From positions 248,611 through 312,610 of the forward strand of contig NZ_GG730303.1 in the NCBI RefSeq assembly GCF_000155975.1: a stretch of 64,000 nucleotides of DNA, in the 5' to 3' direction. Shown piece by piece: positions 55,367 to 64,000 of this stretch (positions are counted from its first letter, which is position 1; every line of letters starts with the position of its first letter). A program made the translations under genes and the position numbers. Below the pieces are notes generated by a model. The model was not told where the DNA came from, ran no database searches, and saw nothing but the letters and a program-made list of their open reading frames with translations. The DNA comes from Citrobacter youngae ATCC 29220. GTDB taxonomy: Bacteria; Pseudomonadota; Gammaproteobacteria; Enterobacterales; Enterobacteriaceae.

Positions 55367-55556
55367 TCCGAAAGGGGTATTATCTTGCTTTAATTAATTA
55401 CACTATTGACCTACGCCTTCGTTTTGTTGCTCCGTCGAAGTATTATATCGCACATAACCATATAAAAAGTGTGGTAAATGGCGCGCCGATCGCAATATGC
55501 AACATGCGAATGGTGCAAAATAAAAAGCCAGGTCTTCGCAACGGAATAACTATAAA

Positions 55557-56675
55557 ATGACTGGAGATAACTCTCTCATCAATTCGAGCGGCATCAATCG
55601 CCGCGATTTCATGAAGCTTTGTGCAGCACTGGCCGCCACCATGGGGCTCAGTAGCAAAGCCGCCGCAGAAATGGCCGAATCAGTTTCTCGTCCTCAGCGC
55701 CCACCGGTTATCTGGATTGGTGCTCAGGAGTGTACGGGTTGTACTGAATCGCTGCTTCGCGCGACACACCCTACAGTGGAAAACCTCGTTCTGGAGACAA
55801 TCTCTCTGGAATACCATGAGGTACTCTCTGCCGCCTTTGGCCATCAGGTCGAAGAGAATAAACATAACGCTCTGGAGAAGTACAAAGGGCAATATGTTTT
55901 GGTAGTGGATGGTTCTATCCCACTGAAAGATAATGGTATTTATTGCATGGTTGCCGGTGAGCCGATCGTGGATCATATCCGCCGGGCCGCAGAAGGCGCA
56001 GCCGCTATCATTGCCATCGGCTCTTGCGCCGCATGGGGTGGCGTTGCTGCTGCAGGCGTTAACCCAACGGGTGCCGTCGGCTTGCAGGAAGTTCTGCCAG
56101 GCAAAACCATCATCAACATCCCCGGCTGTCCGCCGAACCCGCATAACTTCCTCGCAACGGTCGCGCATATCATCACTTACGGTAAGCCGCCGAAGCTGGA
56201 TACCAAAAACCGTCCAACGTTCGCCTATGGCCGTTTGATTCACGAACACTGCGAACGTCGCCCGCACTTCGATGCCGGACGTTTTGCGAAAGAGTTTGGC
56301 GATGAAGGCCACCGTGAAGGCTGGTGTCTCTACCATCTGGGCTGTAAAGGACCAGAAACCTACGGCAACTGCTCAACGCTGCAATTCTGCGATGTTGGCG
56401 GCGTGTGGCCGGTGGCTATCGGTCACCCTTGCTATGGCTGTAACGAAGAAGGTGTCGGTTTCCATAAAGGTATTCACCAGCTTGCTCATGTGGAAAACCA
56501 AACCCCGCGCTCCGAGAAGCCTGACGTCAACATGAAAGAAGGCGGCAATGTTTCTGCCGGTGCGATTGGGCTGCTTGGCGGCGTAGTAGGACTGGTCGCC
56601 GGCGTCAGCGTGATGGCGGTTCGTGAACTGGGGCGTCAGCAGAAGAAAGATAACGCTGACTCACGGGGAGAATAA
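55557..56675 (+). CDS. hybO: Hydrogenase-2 small subunit HybO
   Basis: HybO is the iron-sulfur electron-transfer subunit of the periplasm-facing NiFe hydrogenase-2, which oxidises H2 during anaerobic growth. The 372-residue precursor has a Tat signal (NRRDFMK at residues 14-20, hydrophobic core to ~37) and a C-terminal membrane anchor (~330-355, [20 protein letters not shown]). Conserved cysteines for the three Fe-S clusters are in QECTGCTES (~58-66), GSCAAWGG (~150), PGCPPNP (~185) and the later [18 protein letters not shown] and [11 protein letters not shown] group. It starts the complete hybOABCDEFG operon; the next gene is 2 bases downstream. Confidence 0.97.
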   Translation: MTGDNSLINSSGINRRDFMKLCAALAATMGLSSKAAAEMAESVSRPQRPPVIWIGAQECTGCTESLLRATHPTVENLVLETISLEYHEVLSAAFGHQVEENKHNALEKYKGQYVLVVDGSIPLKDNGIYCMVAGEPIVDHIRRAAEGAAAIIAIGSCAAWGGVAAAGVNPTGAVGLQEVLPGKTIINIPGCPPNPHNFLATVAHIITYGKPPKLDTKNRPTFAYGRLIHEHCERRPHFDAGRFAKEFGDEGHREGWCLYHLGCKGPETYGNCSTLQFCDVGGVWPVAIGHPCYGCNEEGVGFHKGIHQLAHVENQTPRSEKPDVNMKEGGNVSAGAIGLLGGVVGLVAGVSVMAVRELGRQQKKDNADSRGE

Positions 56676-56677
56676 CC

Positions 56678-57664
56678 GTGAACAGACGTAACTTTATTAA
56701 AGCAGCCTCCAGCGGGGCATTGCTGTTGGGCGCTGCGCCGTCCATCAGCCATGCGGCTGCAGAAAACCGTCCGCCGATCCCGGGTTCCCTTGGGATGCTC
56801 TATGACTCGACGCTGTGCGTAGGCTGCCAGGCCTGCGTCACCAAGTGTCAGGATATCAACTTCCCGGCGCGTAACCCGGAAGGCGAGCAGACCTGGTCAA
56901 ACAACGACAAACTGTCGCCGTATACCAATAACATCATCCAGGTGTGGCGTAGCGGAACAGGCGTTAACAAAGACCAGGAAGAAAATGGCTACGCATACAT
57001 TAAGAAACAGTGCATGCACTGTGTCGATCCGAACTGCGTCTCCGTTTGTCCGGTCTCGGCGCTGAAGAAAGATCCGAAAACCGGCATCGTCCACTATGAC
57101 AAAGATGTCTGTACGGGTTGTCGCTACTGCATGGTCGCTTGTCCGTACAACGTGCCTAAGTACGACTACAACAACCCGTTTGGCGCGCTGCATAAATGTG
57201 AACTGTGTAACCAGAAAGGCGTTGAGCGCCTGGATAAAGGCGGTTTACCGGGTTGTGTTGAAGTGTGCCCTGCCGGCGCGGTGATTTTTGGTACGCGTGA
57301 AGAGCTGATGGCTGAGGCGAAAAAACGTCTCGCGCTGAAGCCTGGCAGCGAATACCACTATCCGCGTCAGACGGTGAAAGCGGGCGATACCTATCTGCAT
57401 ACCGTACCGAAGTACTACCCACACCTGTACGGCGAGAAGGAAGGTGGTGGTACGCAGGTTATGGTACTGACGGGTGTTCCTTACGAGGATTTGGATCTGC
57501 CGAAACTGGATGATCTTTCAACCGGTGCGCGTTCTGAACATGTTCAACATTCCCTGTATAAGGGCATGATATTACCCCTGGCTGCGCTGGCGGGCTTAAC
57601 CGTGCTGGTTCGTCGTAACACGAAAAACGACCATCACGACGGAGGAGACGATCATGAGTCATGA
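56678..57664 (+). CDS. hybA: Hydrogenase-2 ferredoxin-type subunit HybA (GTG start)
   Basis: HybA passes electrons from the HybOC dimer to HybB and the quinone pool. The 328-residue protein has a Tat-type start (MNRRNFIK), four ferredoxin-like [4Fe-4S] cysteine clusters ([41 protein letters not shown]...CVEVCP), and a C-terminal membrane anchor (~300-318, [13 protein letters not shown]). The start is GTG at 56678. Its stop overlaps the hybB start by 11 bases. Confidence 0.97.
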   Translation: MNRRNFIKAASSGALLLGAAPSISHAAAENRPPIPGSLGMLYDSTLCVGCQACVTKCQDINFPARNPEGEQTWSNNDKLSPYTNNIIQVWRSGTGVNKDQEENGYAYIKKQCMHCVDPNCVSVCPVSALKKDPKTGIVHYDKDVCTGCRYCMVACPYNVPKYDYNNPFGALHKCELCNQKGVERLDKGGLPGCVEVCPAGAVIFGTREELMAEAKKRLALKPGSEYHYPRQTVKAGDTYLHTVPKYYPHLYGEKEGGGTQVMVLTGVPYEDLDLPKLDDLSTGARSEHVQHSLYKGMILPLAALAGLTVLVRRNTKNDHHDGGDDHES

Positions 57665-58832
57665 TCCTAAACCGCTGGGCGGAAAAATAATCAGCAAACC
57701 GGTCATTATTTTTGGGCCGTTAATCGTCCTGTGTATGCTCCTGATCGTGAAACGTCTGGTCTTCGGATTGGGTTCAGTCTCCGATCTGAACGGCGGTTTC
57801 CCATGGGGTGTATGGATCGCGTTTGACCTGTTGATTGGTACTGGCTTCGCGTGCGGCGGTTGGGCGCTGGCGTGGGCGGTGTATGTTTTCAACAGAGGGC
57901 AATACCATCCGTTGGTGCGTCCGGCGCTGCTGGCGAGCCTGTTTGGCTACTCGCTGGGTGGTCTGTCGATCACTATTGACGTCGGTCGTTACTGGAACCT
58001 GCCGTATTTCTACATTCCGGGCCACTTCAACGTGAACTCGGTACTGTTCGAAACGGCGGTCTGTATGACCATCTATATCGGCATCATGGCGCTGGAATTT
58101 GCTCCGGCTCTGTTTGAACGTCTGGGTTGGAAAGTCTCTCTCAAGCGTTTGAATAAAGTGATGTTCTTTATTATCGCTCTCGGCGCGCTGCTGCCAACCA
58201 TGCACCAGTCTTCAATGGGTTCATTGATGATTTCTGCGGGTTATAAGGTGCATCCGCTATGGCAAGCGTATGAGATGTTGCCGCTTTTCTCTGTATTAAC
58301 CGCCTTTATTATGGGCTTCTCGATCGTCATCTTTGAAGGCTCGCTGGTACAAGCCGGTCTGAAAGGTAACGGTCCGGACGAGAAAAGTTTGTTCATCAAG
58401 CTGACGAATACCATCAGCGTGCTGCTGGCGATTTTCGTGGTTCTGCGCTTTGGCGAGTTGATCTATCGCGACAAACTGTCCTATGCGTTTGCAGGCGATC
58501 TTTACTCCGTAATGTTCTGGATTGAAGTCGTGCTGATGGTCTTCCCGCTGGTGGTGCTGCGCGTCACTAAGCTGCGTAATGACTCACGCATGCTGTATCT
58601 GTCTGCGCTGAGCGCGCTGCTGGGCTGTGCCACATGGCGTCTGTCCTATTCGCTGGTGGCGTTCAATCCTGGTGGTGGCTACCACTACTTCCCGACCTGG
58701 GAAGAGCTGTTGATTTCTATTGGTTTTGTGGCTATTGAGATTTGTGCATACATCGTACTCATTCGTCTACTGCCGATACTTCCTCCTTTAAAACAAAACG
58801 ATCAAAATCGTCATGAGGCGAGCAAAGCATGA
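57654..58832 (+). CDS. hybB: Hydrogenase-2 membrane subunit HybB
   Basis: HybB is the NrfD-type integral membrane subunit with about ten transmembrane segments, linking hydrogenase-2 to menaquinone and contributing to its bidirectional behaviour. The 392 residues match E. coli in length. It contains no haem or cluster motif. It overlaps hybA by 11 bases and its stop overlaps hybC by four (ATGA), so translation is coupled along the operon. Confidence 0.96.
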   Translation: MSHDPKPLGGKIISKPVIIFGPLIVLCMLLIVKRLVFGLGSVSDLNGGFPWGVWIAFDLLIGTGFACGGWALAWAVYVFNRGQYHPLVRPALLASLFGYSLGGLSITIDVGRYWNLPYFYIPGHFNVNSVLFETAVCMTIYIGIMALEFAPALFERLGWKVSLKRLNKVMFFIIALGALLPTMHQSSMGSLMISAGYKVHPLWQAYEMLPLFSVLTAFIMGFSIVIFEGSLVQAGLKGNGPDEKSLFIKLTNTISVLLAIFVVLRFGELIYRDKLSYAFAGDLYSVMFWIEVVLMVFPLVVLRVTKLRNDSRMLYLSALSALLGCATWRLSYSLVAFNPGGGYHYFPTWEELLISIGFVAIEICAYIVLIRLLPILPPLKQNDQNRHEASKA

Positions 58833-60532
58833 GCCAGAGAATTACTATTGATCCGGTAACCCGTATTGAGGGTCATTTACGCATCGACTGCGAAATCGAA
58901 AATGGCGTGGTATCTAAAGCATGGGCTTCCGGTACCATGTGGCGCGGCATGGAAGAGATCGTGAAAAATCGCGATCCGCGCGATGCCTGGATGATTGTGC
59001 AGCGTATTTGTGGTGTTTGCACCACGACTCACGCTATCTCTTCCGTTCGTGCCGCTGAAAGTGCGCTGAATATTGATGTTCCGGTGAACGCACAGTACAT
59101 CCGTAACATCATTCTGGCCGCGCACACCACGCATGACCATATCGTGCACTTCTATCAGCTTTCGGCGCTGGACTGGGTGGATATCACCTCCGCACTGAAA
59201 GCCGATCCGGCGAAAGCGTCCGCGATGCTGAACGGCGTGTCCTCCTGGCACCTGAACAGCGCGGAAGAGTTCACCAAGGTTCAGAATAAGATCAAAGACC
59301 TGGTCGCCAGCGGTCAGTTAGGCATTTTTGCTAACGGTTGCTGGGGTCACCCGGCAATGCAGCTGCCGCCGGAAGTGAACCTGATTGCGGTCGCTCACTA
59401 CCTGCAGGCGCTGGAATGCCAGCGTGATGCCAACCGCGTTGTGGCGTTGCTGGGCGGTAAATCACCGCACATTCAGAACCTGGCCGTCGGCGGGGTGGCA
59501 AACCCGATCAACCTCGATGGTATCGGGACGTTGAACCTTGAACGCCTGATGTACATCAAGTCCTTTATCGATAAGTTGAGCGACTTCGTTGAGCAGGTTT
59601 ATAAAGTAGATACTGCGGTCATCGCGGCGTTCTATCCTGAGTGGCTGGAACGCGGTCAGGGCGCGGTTAACTACCTGAGCGCGCCGGAATTCCCGACCGA
59701 CGGTAAAAACGGCAGCTTCCTGTTCCCGGGGGGCTACATCACCAATGAAGATCTGTCGACCTACCGTCCGATCACCTCTCACTCCGACGAATACCTGATC
59801 AAGGGGATTCAGGAGAGTGCGAAACACTCATGGTACAAAGACGAAGCGCCGCAGGCTCCGTGGGAAGGTACAACGGTTCCGGATTACACCGGCTGGTCAG
59901 AAGATGGCAAATACTCGTGGGTTAAAGCGCCGACCTTCTATGGTAAAACCGTTGAAGTGGGTCCGCTGGCTAACATGCTGTGTAAACTGGCGGCTAAACG
60001 CGAATCTACCCATGCCAAGCTGAATGAAATCATCGCGATTTACACCAAGCTGACCGGTAAAACGATTGAAGTGTCGCAGCTGCATTCTACGCTGGGCCGT
60101 ATCATTGGCCGTACCGTTCACTGCTGTGAATTGCAGAACGTTCTGCAGGATCAGTACAACGCGCTGATCGTGAACATCGGTAAAGGCGACCATACCACTT
60201 TCGTGAAACCGGATATTCCGGCAACGGGCGAATTCAAAGGTGTGGGTTTCCTCGAAGCGCCGCGCGGTATGCTGTCTCACTGGATGGTGATTAAAGACGG
60301 CATTATCAGCAACTACCAGGCGGTTGTACCGTCAACCTGGAACTCTGGCCCACGTAACTTCAACGATGAAGTCGGGCCGTACGAGCGTTCGCTGGTAGGC
60401 ACGCCAATCGCCGATCCAAACAAACCGCTGGAAGTGGTTCGTACCATTCACTCCTTCGACCCTTGTATGTCATGTGCGGTGCATGTGGTGGACGTTGACG
60501 GGAACGAAGTGGTCTCAGTTAAGGTTCTGTAA
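58829..60532 (+). CDS. hybC: Hydrogenase-2 large (NiFe) subunit HybC
   Basis: HybC holds the Ni-Fe(CN)2CO active site. The 567-residue precursor shows the N-terminal C61xxC64 motif (RICGVCTTTH) and the C-terminal DPCMSCAVH with C546, C549 and H552. The final 15 residues after H552 (starting VVDVDG) form the extension removed by the protease HybD after nickel insertion. No Tat signal is present, as expected: it is carried out by HybO. It overlaps hybB by four bases and hybD starts at its last base. Confidence 0.98.
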   Translation: MSQRITIDPVTRIEGHLRIDCEIENGVVSKAWASGTMWRGMEEIVKNRDPRDAWMIVQRICGVCTTTHAISSVRAAESALNIDVPVNAQYIRNIILAAHTTHDHIVHFYQLSALDWVDITSALKADPAKASAMLNGVSSWHLNSAEEFTKVQNKIKDLVASGQLGIFANGCWGHPAMQLPPEVNLIAVAHYLQALECQRDANRVVALLGGKSPHIQNLAVGGVANPINLDGIGTLNLERLMYIKSFIDKLSDFVEQVYKVDTAVIAAFYPEWLERGQGAVNYLSAPEFPTDGKNGSFLFPGGYITNEDLSTYRPITSHSDEYLIKGIQESAKHSWYKDEAPQAPWEGTTVPDYTGWSEDGKYSWVKAPTFYGKTVEVGPLANMLCKLAAKRESTHAKLNEIIAIYTKLTGKTIEVSQLHSTLGRIIGRTVHCCELQNVLQDQYNALIVNIGKGDHTTFVKPDIPATGEFKGVGFLEAPRGMLSHWMVIKDGIISNYQAVVPSTWNSGPRNFNDEVGPYERSLVGTPIADPNKPLEVVRTIHSFDPCMSCAVHVVDVDGNEVVSVKVL

Positions 60533-61026
60533 TGCGGATATTAGTCTTAGGGGTCGGCAATATTTTGCTGACCGACGAAGCCATCGGAGTACGTATCGTT
60601 GAGGCATTAGAGCAACGGTACATCCTGCCAGACTTTGTTGATGTTCTGGACGGTGGTACGGCTGGGATGGAGCTTCTCGGCGATATGGCGAACAGGGATC
60701 ATCTGATCATTGCTGACGCCATTGTGTCGAAGAAAAGCACGCCGGGAACGATGATGGTCCTGCGGGATGAAGAGATCCCGGCGCTGTTTACTAACAAAAT
60801 CTCACCGCACCAGCTTGGCCTGGCCGACGTATTGTCGGCTCTGCGTTTTACCGGCGAGTTTCCGAAAAAGCTGACCTTAGTCGGGGTCATTCCGGAATCG
60901 CTGGAGCCGCATATCGGGCTAACGCCGACGGTTGAAGCGATGATTGAACCTGCGCTTGAGCAGGTTCTTGCTGCGCTTCGCGAATCAGGCGTTGAAGCGC
61001 TCCCTCGGGAGGCGGCTCATGTCTGA
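60532..61026 (+). CDS. hybD: Hydrogenase-2 maturation protease HybD
   Basis: HybD cleaves the C-terminal extension of HybC once nickel is in place. The 164-residue protein has the family start MRILVLGVGNILLTDEAIGVR with the nickel-sensing E16, then D62-type and H93-type ligands (DGGTAGMELL, ISPHQLGLAD). It begins on the last base of hybC and overlaps the hybE start by eight bases. Confidence 0.97.
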   Translation: MRILVLGVGNILLTDEAIGVRIVEALEQRYILPDFVDVLDGGTAGMELLGDMANRDHLIIADAIVSKKSTPGTMMVLRDEEIPALFTNKISPHQLGLADVLSALRFTGEFPKKLTLVGVIPESLEPHIGLTPTVEAMIEPALEQVLAALRESGVEALPREAAHV

Positions 61027-61507
61027 GGAGTTTGTCGGTTTTCAGACGGCCCCGAAGACGCAGATTCAGGCCGCGTTTGAAGAGGTTGCCCGGCGTTCAA
61101 TGCACGATCTTTCTTTCCTGCATCCGAACATGCCGGTCTATGTCTCTGATTTTACGCTGTTTGAAGGTCAGTGGACGGGTTGTGTTATCACGCCCTGGAT
61201 GCTCAGCGCACTGATTTTCCCCGGACCGGACCAGCTCTGGCCGGTGCGTAAAATCAGCGAAAAAATCGGGCTGCGTCTGCCGTATGGCGAGATGACCTTT
61301 ACCGTTGGTGAACTGGAGGGCGTATCGCAATACCTCTCCTGTTCACTGATGTCGCCGCTTTCGCACAGTATGTCGGCGCAAGAAGGCGTCCGTCTGGCTG
61401 ACGATTGCGCGCGGATGCTGTTATCGCTGCCGGTCAGCGATCCAAATGCGCCGCAGCTAAATCGCCGCGCGCTGCTGCTGGGTCGTCGGAACTGCGAAAA
61501 TGCATGA
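61019..61507 (+). CDS. hybE: Hydrogenase-2 chaperone HybE
   Basis: HybE is a rubredoxin-family-named chaperone that binds HybO and HybC and stops export before maturation. The 162-residue protein starts MSEEFVGFQTAPK at the ATG 61019, inside the end of hybD (overlap of eight bases), which gives the E. coli length; a frame reaching back to 60944 would lie deep inside hybD. No catalytic motif is visible. It overlaps hybF by eight bases. Confidence 0.94.
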   Translation: MSEEFVGFQTAPKTQIQAAFEEVARRSMHDLSFLHPNMPVYVSDFTLFEGQWTGCVITPWMLSALIFPGPDQLWPVRKISEKIGLRLPYGEMTFTVGELEGVSQYLSCSLMSPLSHSMSAQEGVRLADDCARMLLSLPVSDPNAPQLNRRALLLGRRNCENA

Positions 61508-61841
61508 GTTGTCTCTTTGCCAGAGTGCGGTTGAGATTGTTCAACAGCAGGCAGAGCAGCACGGTGTCAAACGTGTAACCGGCGTTTGGCTGGAAATAGG
61601 GGCGCTCTCCTGCGTTGAAGAGAGCGCCGTCCGTTTCAGTTTCGACATCGTCTGTCAGGGTACGCTGGCACAGGGTTGCGAGCTGCATATTGATTACAAG
61701 CCAGCCCAGGCGTGGTGCTGGGATTGCAGTCAGGTTGTGGAAGTCACCCAGCATGATGCGCAGTGTCCACTATGTCAGGGCGATCGTCTGCGGGTTGATG
61801 CTGGCGATTCACTGAAAGTGAAAAGTATTGAAGTTGAATAA
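61500..61841 (+). CDS. hybF: Nickel-insertion protein HybF (HypA family)
   Basis: HybF delivers nickel to hydrogenase-1 and -2 large subunits, replacing HypA of hydrogenase-3. The 113 residues start MHELSLCQSAVEI with the nickel-binding H2-E3, and contain the structural zinc site from two CxxC motifs (CWDC ~73-76 and CPLC ~89-92). It overlaps hybE by eight bases and is 30 bases before hybG. Confidence 0.96.
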   Translation: MHELSLCQSAVEIVQQQAEQHGVKRVTGVWLEIGALSCVEESAVRFSFDIVCQGTLAQGCELHIDYKPAQAWCWDCSQVVEVTQHDAQCPLCQGDRLRVDAGDSLKVKSIEVE

Positions 61842-61871
61842 CCCATAGGTTGCTATGGGGCGGAGTCAGAT

Positions 61872-62120
61872 ATGTGTATTGGAGTCCCTGGTCAGGTTCT
61901 GGCCGTTGGTGAAGATATTCACCAGCTTGCGCAGGTTGAAGTGTGCGGCATCAAACGTGATGTCAATATTGCCCTGATTTGTGAAGGTGATACAGCTGAG
62001 CTGGTCGGGCAATGGGTGCTGGTGCACGTAGGGTTCGCCATGAGCATCATTGATGAAGACGAAGCTAAAGCCACGTTAGACGCACTTCGCCGCATGGAGT
62101 ACGACGTCACCAGCGCGTGA
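61872..62120 (+). CDS. hybG: Hydrogenase-2 maturation chaperone HybG (HypC family)
   Basis: HybG carries the Fe(CN)2CO precursor with HypD and delivers it to HybC and HyaB. The 82-residue protein has the essential N-terminal MCIGVPGQ with Cys2, and the HypC beta-barrel ([34 protein letters not shown]). Ribosome site GGGGCGGAG lies before the ATG at 61872. It closes the hyb operon, which is complete in the same order as in E. coli. Confidence 0.97.
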   Translation: MCIGVPGQVLAVGEDIHQLAQVEVCGIKRDVNIALICEGDTAELVGQWVLVHVGFAMSIIDEDEAKATLDALRRMEYDVTSA

Positions 62121-62125
62121 TTTTA

Positions 62126-62201
62126 TGCCGGATGGCGCAGCGCTTATCAGGCCCGCGCCTTATATGTAGGCCGGATAAGGCGTTTGCGCCGCCATCCGGC
62201 A
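62126..62201. repeat. REP pair between hybG and yghU
   Basis: Inverted units beginning TGCCGGATGGCGCAGCGCTT and ending CGCCGCCATCCGGCA, with internal TATCAGGCCC and GTAGGCCGGATAA. It ends the hyb operon transcript region and lies between convergent genes. Confidence 0.9.
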
Positions 62202-62208
62202 TCTTACG

Positions 62209-63075
62209 TTAACCCTGGCGCTTATCTTCGGTATTGGTATCGAAGTCGCTGGCGTCATGGCGCTCATGAAGCTGCTCGTTCAGCGGTCCATTAGTACGGT
62301 TTACAATCCGCCCACGCTTGACCGCCGGACGCGCCGCAATCTCTTTTGCCCAGCGCTGAACGTGCTTGTAGCTTCCTGCATCAAGGAACTCTGCCGCGTC
62401 GTAGACGTTGCCCAGAACCACATTGCCAAACCACGGCCAGACCGCCATATCGGCAATAGTGTATTCATCTCCGGCGACAAACTGATGCTGTGCCAACTGC
62501 TTATCCAGCACGTCGAGCAGGCGCTTGGCTTCCATCGTGAAGCGATTAATCGCGTACTCAATTTTTACCGGCGCATAGTTATAGAAGTGACCAAAACCGC
62601 CGCCGAGGAAGGGGGCTGCACCCTGTAGCCAGAACAACCAGTTCAGCGTTTCAGTGCGTTTCGCCAAATCCTGCGGCAGGAAATAACCATACTTTTCCGC
62701 CAGATAGAGCAGGATTGCGCCAGACTCGAAAACGCGAACCGGCGGGTTTTGCGAGCAATCGCGCAGCGCCGGGATCTTCGAGTTCGGATTCACCTCAACA
62801 AAGCCGCTGGAAAACTGATCGCCATCGCCAATCCGGATAATCCAGGCATCGTATTCCGCGCCCTTGACGCCCTGCGCCAGCAGTTCCTCCAGCATAATCG
62901 TCACTTTCTGCCCGTTTGGCGTGCCCAGCGAGTAGAGCTGCAGCGGATGTTTGCCGACCGGCAGCGTTTTCTCATGGGTGGCGCCGGAAACAGGGCGGTT
63001 GATATTGGCGAATGCGCCGCCGTTCGATTTTTCCCACGTCCAGACTTTCGCGGGCTGATAGGTATTGTCTGACAT
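62209..63075 (-). CDS. yghU: Disulfide-bond oxidoreductase YghU (GST family)
   Basis: YghU is a nu-class glutathione transferase homolog with disulfide-bond reductase and peroxidase activity; two glutathiones occupy its active site. The 288 residues have an extended N-terminal arm (~1-45, NGGAFANINRPVSGATHEK), the thioredoxin-like domain (~45-130; SLGTPNGQKVTIMLEEL, NPNSKIPALRD, FESGAILLYLAEKYG) and the helical domain (~140-265). There is no catalytic cysteine in the usual place, as in the family. It is divergent from the oxidoreductase at 63294. Confidence 0.96.
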   Translation of the reverse strand: MSDNTYQPAKVWTWEKSNGGAFANINRPVSGATHEKTLPVGKHPLQLYSLGTPNGQKVTIMLEELLAQGVKGAEYDAWIIRIGDGDQFSSGFVEVNPNSKIPALRDCSQNPPVRVFESGAILLYLAEKYGYFLPQDLAKRTETLNWLFWLQGAAPFLGGGFGHFYNYAPVKIEYAINRFTMEAKRLLDVLDKQLAQHQFVAGDEYTIADMAVWPWFGNVVLGNVYDAAEFLDAGSYKHVQRWAKEIAARPAVKRGRIVNRTNGPLNEQLHERHDASDFDTNTEDKRQG

Positions 63076-63255
63076 ATTGACCTGCCTTCTGAGTGGTTGT
63101 GTTGATGCAGTGTAGCAGTTAGGTAGAACGCAATTTAACAGATTGGGACTTTATGTCGTTTTGTGCTGGAAGGGGAAGATAAATCTAACCCGTTCATTGT
63201 AGCCGGGCCGTACTCCATGAAGAGGAAATCAATGTTGGACGGAAATTGCTACCGT

Positions 63256-63282
63256 ATTCACCATTAAAAATTGGCGGTGAAT
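63256..63282 (+). promoter_or_regulatory. Inverted repeat in front of the YdeP-like gene
   Basis: ATTCACC (63256-63262) pairs perfectly with GGTGAAT (63276-63282) around a 13-base loop, 11 bases before the ATG at 63294. The right arm contains the only ribosome-site-like sequence (GGTGA), so pairing could limit translation; an operator is the alternative. Confidence 0.35.
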
Positions 63283-63293
63283 AAGCAGTAATA

Positions 63294-64000
63294 ATGAAAA
63301 AGGGTGTTCCAGGAGTAAGCGGTTATCAGGGCCCGGCGGGTGGATGGGGCGCGGTAAAAGCCGTCACTGCTTCGATGTTTTCGCAAAAGGCTGTCGCCCG
63401 CGACATTATCGCGATGTTCAAAATGAACCAGGTGAAAGGGTTTGACTGCCCGGGGTGCGCATGGCCGGACCCCGGACATCGTGCGCCAATGGAGCTGTGT
63501 GAAAATGGCGTTAAGGCGGTCTCCTGGGAGACAACCAGTAAAAAAGCGTCACCGGAATTTTTTAGCCGTCATCCGGTTTCAACGCTCTGGCACTACAGCG
63601 ATTATGAACTGGAAAACATTGGTCGTTTGACGCATCCAATGAAATACGATGCAGCGTCAGACACTTGGCAGGCGGTGGATTGGGATATCGCTTTCCAGGA
63701 GATCGGCGAGCGTCTGCGCAGCTATGACTCTGCGGAACAGGTTGAGTTTTACACCTCCGGCAGAACCTCAAATGAGGCGGCGTTCCTGTATCAGCTGTTT
63801 GCCCGTGAATATGGCAGCAGCAACTTTCCTGATTGCTCCAACATGTGCCACGGACCAACCAGCGCAGGGCTAACGTCGGCCATTGGCCTTGGGAAAGGGA
63901 CCGTTGAACTCGATGATTTTGACCACTGCGATCTGGTGATTTGCATCGGACATAACCCCGGTACTAACCATCCGCGCATGCTTACCACACTGCGCGACGT
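63294..64000 (+). CDS. FdhF/YdeP-family molybdopterin oxidoreductase, N-terminal part (partial)
   Basis: An open frame from the ATG at 63294 runs past the window edge (235+ residues). It matches the FdhF/YdeP family of molybdopterin oxidoreductase alpha-type subunits: [15 protein letters not shown] at the start, the family cysteine motif [11 protein letters not shown] near residues 50-60, [23 protein letters not shown] (~144-166), [14 protein letters not shown] (~170-183) and [17 protein letters not shown] (~208-224). YdeP supports acid resistance in E. coli, but this paralog sits at a different locus, so I give no symbol. An in-frame TAA lies a few codons upstream, fixing ATG 63294 as the start. 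The ribosome site is weak and overlaps an inverted repeat. Confidence 0.85.
   Translation, partial: MKKGVPGVSGYQGPAGGWGAVKAVTASMFSQKAVARDIIAMFKMNQVKGFDCPGCAWPDPGHRAPMELCENGVKAVSWETTSKKASPEFFSRHPVSTLWHYSDYELENIGRLTHPMKYDAASDTWQAVDWDIAFQEIGERLRSYDSAEQVEFYTSGRTSNEAAFLYQLFAREYGSSNFPDCSNMCHGPTSAGLTSAIGLGKGTVELDDFDHCDLVICIGHNPGTNHPRMLTTLRD

Noticed and set aside
55406-55446. Possible hybO promoter TTGACC ... TATTAT
   Set aside because: The spacing between the two hexamers is 29 bases, far from 16-18. I found no good FNR-type palindrome in the 190 bases before hybO either.
1-64000. CRISPR arrays, rRNA, tRNA, insertion sequences, prophage genes
   Set aside because: Intergenic gaps are short and none shows spaced identical repeats, cloverleaf-type sequence or transposase-like reading frames.

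Overview
The window is a chromosomal segment of an enteric bacterium (Enterobacteriaceae, close to Citrobacter and Salmonella; the exact species cannot be fixed from the sequence alone). Almost every gene is recognisable as an ortholog from the E. coli ttdR-to-hyb part of the chromosome, in the same relative order but read in the opposite direction. Coding density is high, convergent gene ends are mostly capped by REP palindromes, and I see no rRNA, tRNA, CRISPR array, insertion sequence or prophage.

Layout. 1-10.4 kb: end of ttdR, then plsY, folB, uppP, cca, ygiM, ygiF, glnE and hldE (phospholipid, folate, lipid carrier, tRNA CCA ends, polyphosphate-type hydrolase, nitrogen control, LPS heptose). 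10.4-20.5 kb: flotillin pair yqiKJ, glgS, ubiK, an FMN riboswitch plus ribB, an unrecognised small membrane protein, zupT, ygiD, and tolC-ygiB-ygiC. 20.6-25.1 kb: the tightly coupled nudF-yqiB-cpdA-yqiA-parE run. 25.2-30.5 kb: an accessory sugar-acid locus inserted between parE and ygiN: an AraC-type regulator facing a DUF2264 protein, an LacY-like oligosaccharide symporter and a GH88 unsaturated glucuronyl hydrolase. 30.6-41.4 kb: ygiN, mdaB, qseC-qseB, ygiW, parC, plsC, ftsP, ygiQ. 41.4-43.4 kb: an accessory HIT protein and a DASS dicarboxylate transporter. 43.6-50.3 kb: dkgA, yqhD and their activator yqhC, yghB, metC with Met boxes, exbBD with a Fur box. 50.3-55.4 kb: a three-gene cluster of unknown function, gpr, a short relic of a dienelactone hydrolase gene (yghX), a chemoreceptor with a flagellar sigma-28 promoter, and yghW. 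55.5-62.1 kb: the complete hydrogenase-2 operon hybOABCDEFG. 62.2-64 kb: yghU and the start of a YdeP/FdhF-like molybdopterin oxidoreductase cut by the window edge.

The most promising candidate for a poorly described system is the 25.2-30.5 kb locus. It looks like a self-contained import and intracellular breakdown route for unsaturated uronate oligosaccharides. It has its own regulator, a promoter with class II CRP geometry, and one enzyme (DUF2264) whose reaction I cannot name. Second-tier items are the unknown cluster at 50.35-51.77 kb, a perfect 14-bp-arm palindrome directly in front of yghW, the sigma-28 promoter, and an FNR-like site in front of the small membrane protein at 15.0 kb.
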